A stretch of 64,000 nucleotides of DNA from positions 8,813 through 72,812 of the forward strand of contig DNUE01000091.1 of NCBI GenBank assembly GCA_003508005.1. The letters are read 5' to 3'. The notes beneath the pieces were generated by a model. The model made no database searches, had not been told where the DNA came from, and worked only from the letters and a program-made list of their open reading frames with translations. The stretch's first letter is position 1; the number at the start of each line of letters is the position of its first letter. A program made the translations under genes and the position numbers. This document shows, piece by piece, positions 62,948-64,000 of this stretch. Source of the stretch: Desulfobulbaceae bacterium. Its GTDB lineage: Bacteria; Desulfobacterota; Desulfobulbia; Desulfobulbales; Desulfobulbaceae.

Positions 62948-63315
62948 TGGGGCGGACGCATGATCGCTCCGGCTTTCATGCCGGGGAGGAAAGTCCGAAC
63001 ACCACAGGGCACGGTGGTTCGTAACGCGAACTCCGGGTAACCGGGGGAAAGTGCCACAGAAAACACACCGCCGATGGTCTGCCTCCGGGCAGATACAGGT
63101 AAGGTTGAAATGGCGAGGTAAGAGCTCACCGCTCCGGTGGCGACACGGGAGGCAGGGTAAACCCCACCGGGTGCAAGACCAAATAGGGAAACGCTTGAGG
63201 GCTGCCCGTCCGATGTTTCCGGGTAGGTTGCGCGAGGTGCCGGGCGACCGGCATCCTAGAGAAATGATCATGGTCTGCTTCGGCAGAAACAGAATTCGGC
63301 TTACAGGCCGCCCCA
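62948..63315 (+). ncRNA. rnpB: RNase P RNA (class A)
   Basis: About 368 nt with the universal conserved blocks: GAGGAAAGTCCGAAC (CR I), ACAGAAAACACACCGCC, GGTAAGGTTGAAATGGCGAG, GGTAAGAGCTCACCG, and the 3' block AGAGAAATGATCATG with ACAGAATTCGGCTTAC. The ends TGGGGCGG and CCGCCCCA pair as helix P1. It is the catalytic RNA that matures tRNA 5' ends. Confidence 0.97.
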
Positions 63316-63323
63316 TTTTTTTG
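63308..63323 (+). terminator. rnpB end: P1 stem followed by a T run
   Basis: The closing CCGCCCCA of helix P1 is followed by seven T residues, so P1 can serve as an intrinsic terminator stem. Confidence 0.6.
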
Positions 63324-63345
63324 TGATCGAACTTCAGAGGTTCAG

Positions 63346-64000
63346 GTGTCCGGACAGGATCTTACAGAGGCCGCGGCGATCATCGCAGCGGCGGGCAGCG
63401 GCACCCGCATGGGCGGCGATGTGCCCAAGCAGTTCATAACACTGCGCGGCACCCCGATCCTGGCCCTGACCGTTGCCCACTTTCTACAGGTGGACGCCCT
63501 GCGCACGGTGTTGGTGGTGGTTCCAGCCGAGCACCGGGAGGCCGCCGCTCTCCTGCTCCGTGATTTTCTGCCTGCCGGAAGTGAAGACCGCATCCTGCTG
63601 GTCAACGGCGGCGCCACCCGCCAGGAGTCGGTGCGGGCCGGATTGCAGGCACTCCCGCTCCGGACGGCTACGGTTCTGGTCCACGACGGGGCCCGGCCCT
63701 TTGTTACTTCGGCAATTATCGAGCGCTGTTTGCGGGCAACCGAGCAGAACGGCGCGGCTATTGCCGCGGTCCGGGTACGAGACACCCTGAAGCAGGCGAG
63801 TGCAGACCAGCTGGTGCGCATCACCATTGACCGCAGGGGACTGTGGCAGGCCCAGACTCCGCAGGGTGCCCGCGTCGAGCTCCTGCGCCAGGCCTACGCG
63901 CTCGCCGACCAGGACGGCTTTCAGGGCACCGACGAGGCGTCGCTCATGGAGCATGCCGGAATCCCGGTCGCCATCGTCGAAGGGAGCGAACGCAACTTCA
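63346..64000 (+). CDS. ispD: 2-C-methyl-D-erythritol 4-phosphate cytidylyltransferase (3' end outside window)
   Basis: The frame is open to the end of the window; about 218 residues are visible of roughly 230. The nucleotide-binding start is AAIIAAAGSGTRMGGDVPKQF, given here in two parts: AAGSGTRMG and PKQF. VHDGARPFV, with the catalytic Asp, and QAQTPQGARVELL are IspD signatures, and TDEASLMEHAG also fits. It makes CDP-ME in the MEP isoprenoid pathway, so the host uses MEP rather than mevalonate. The GTG start at 63346 follows an AGAGG site, 30 bp after rnpB. Confidence 0.93.
   Translation, partial: MSGQDLTEAAAIIAAAGSGTRMGGDVPKQFITLRGTPILALTVAHFLQVDALRTVLVVVPAEHREAAALLLRDFLPAGSEDRILLVNGGATRQESVRAGLQALPLRTATVLVHDGARPFVTSAIIERCLRATEQNGAAIAAVRVRDTLKQASADQLVRITIDRRGLWQAQTPQGARVELLRQAYALADQDGFQGTDEASLMEHAGIPVAIVEGSERNF

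Overview
The window looks like chromosome of a Gram-negative, probably strictly anaerobic member of the Desulfobacterota, perhaps near the Desulfobulbales. This rests on five traits: a GC-rich housekeeping set; an F-type ATPase operon with paired b' and b subunits and no a or c genes; a single-gene NADPH glutamate synthase/Nfn-like flavoprotein; an ole hydrocarbon cluster beside a dedicated type II fatty-acid set; and a large PPDK-like protein. No species is assigned. No phage, IS element, integron or CRISPR array was seen.

Layout. 1-4 kb: two secreted beta-propeller proteins (FG-GAP and SBBP types) that end in the same short C-terminal tail, with a small signal-peptide ORF between them. 4-9.6 kb: an anion/Na+ permease, a divergent aldo/keto reductase, an in-frame Nth-ExoIII repair fusion, EpmA and EF-P. 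10-15.8 kb: a phosphoesterase, a HIT protein and mutS, joined by 4- and 8-bp overlaps, then an AMIN-domain amidase. 15.8-23.6 kb (minus strand): GltA/Nfn-like flavoprotein and the ATP synthase operon, with a strong terminator.

23.8-36 kb (minus strand) is the most interesting region. It runs fabF, acp, two CrtI/CrtH-like desaturases, fabG, fabZ, fabI, a DUF1232 gene, then oleA, oleB, oleC and oleD. Read together, a private ACP-dependent synthase plus two carotenoid-desaturase-like flavoenzymes would make an unusual, probably polyunsaturated, acyl chain. OleABCD would join two such chains head-to-head into a very long olefin. Part of the gene content resembles what has been proposed for ladderane lipids in anammox planctomycetes. 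The alaS gene lies directly upstream.

36-49.5 kb: alaS, a cysteine hydrolase, acs, a gene remnant, an arsR/DUF2892 pair with a large inverted repeat, a secreted Pcm overlapping a membrane spermidine-synthase-like protein, an ATP-grasp ligase and nadA. 49.7-59.9 kb: a 1,415-residue PPDK-like protein without the PEP domain, a two-gene HD-GYP signalling unit, an orphan cobalamin-riboswitch-like element and an M48 membrane protease. 60-64 kb: a CAT-anticodon tRNA, a Nif3-like protein, a zinc-ribbon coiled-coil protein, RNase HI, RNase P RNA and the start of ispD.

Three dispersed repeat types sit between genes: a ~100-bp element with three copies, GAT-rich hexanucleotide-like arrays at three sites, and one large double-hairpin element.
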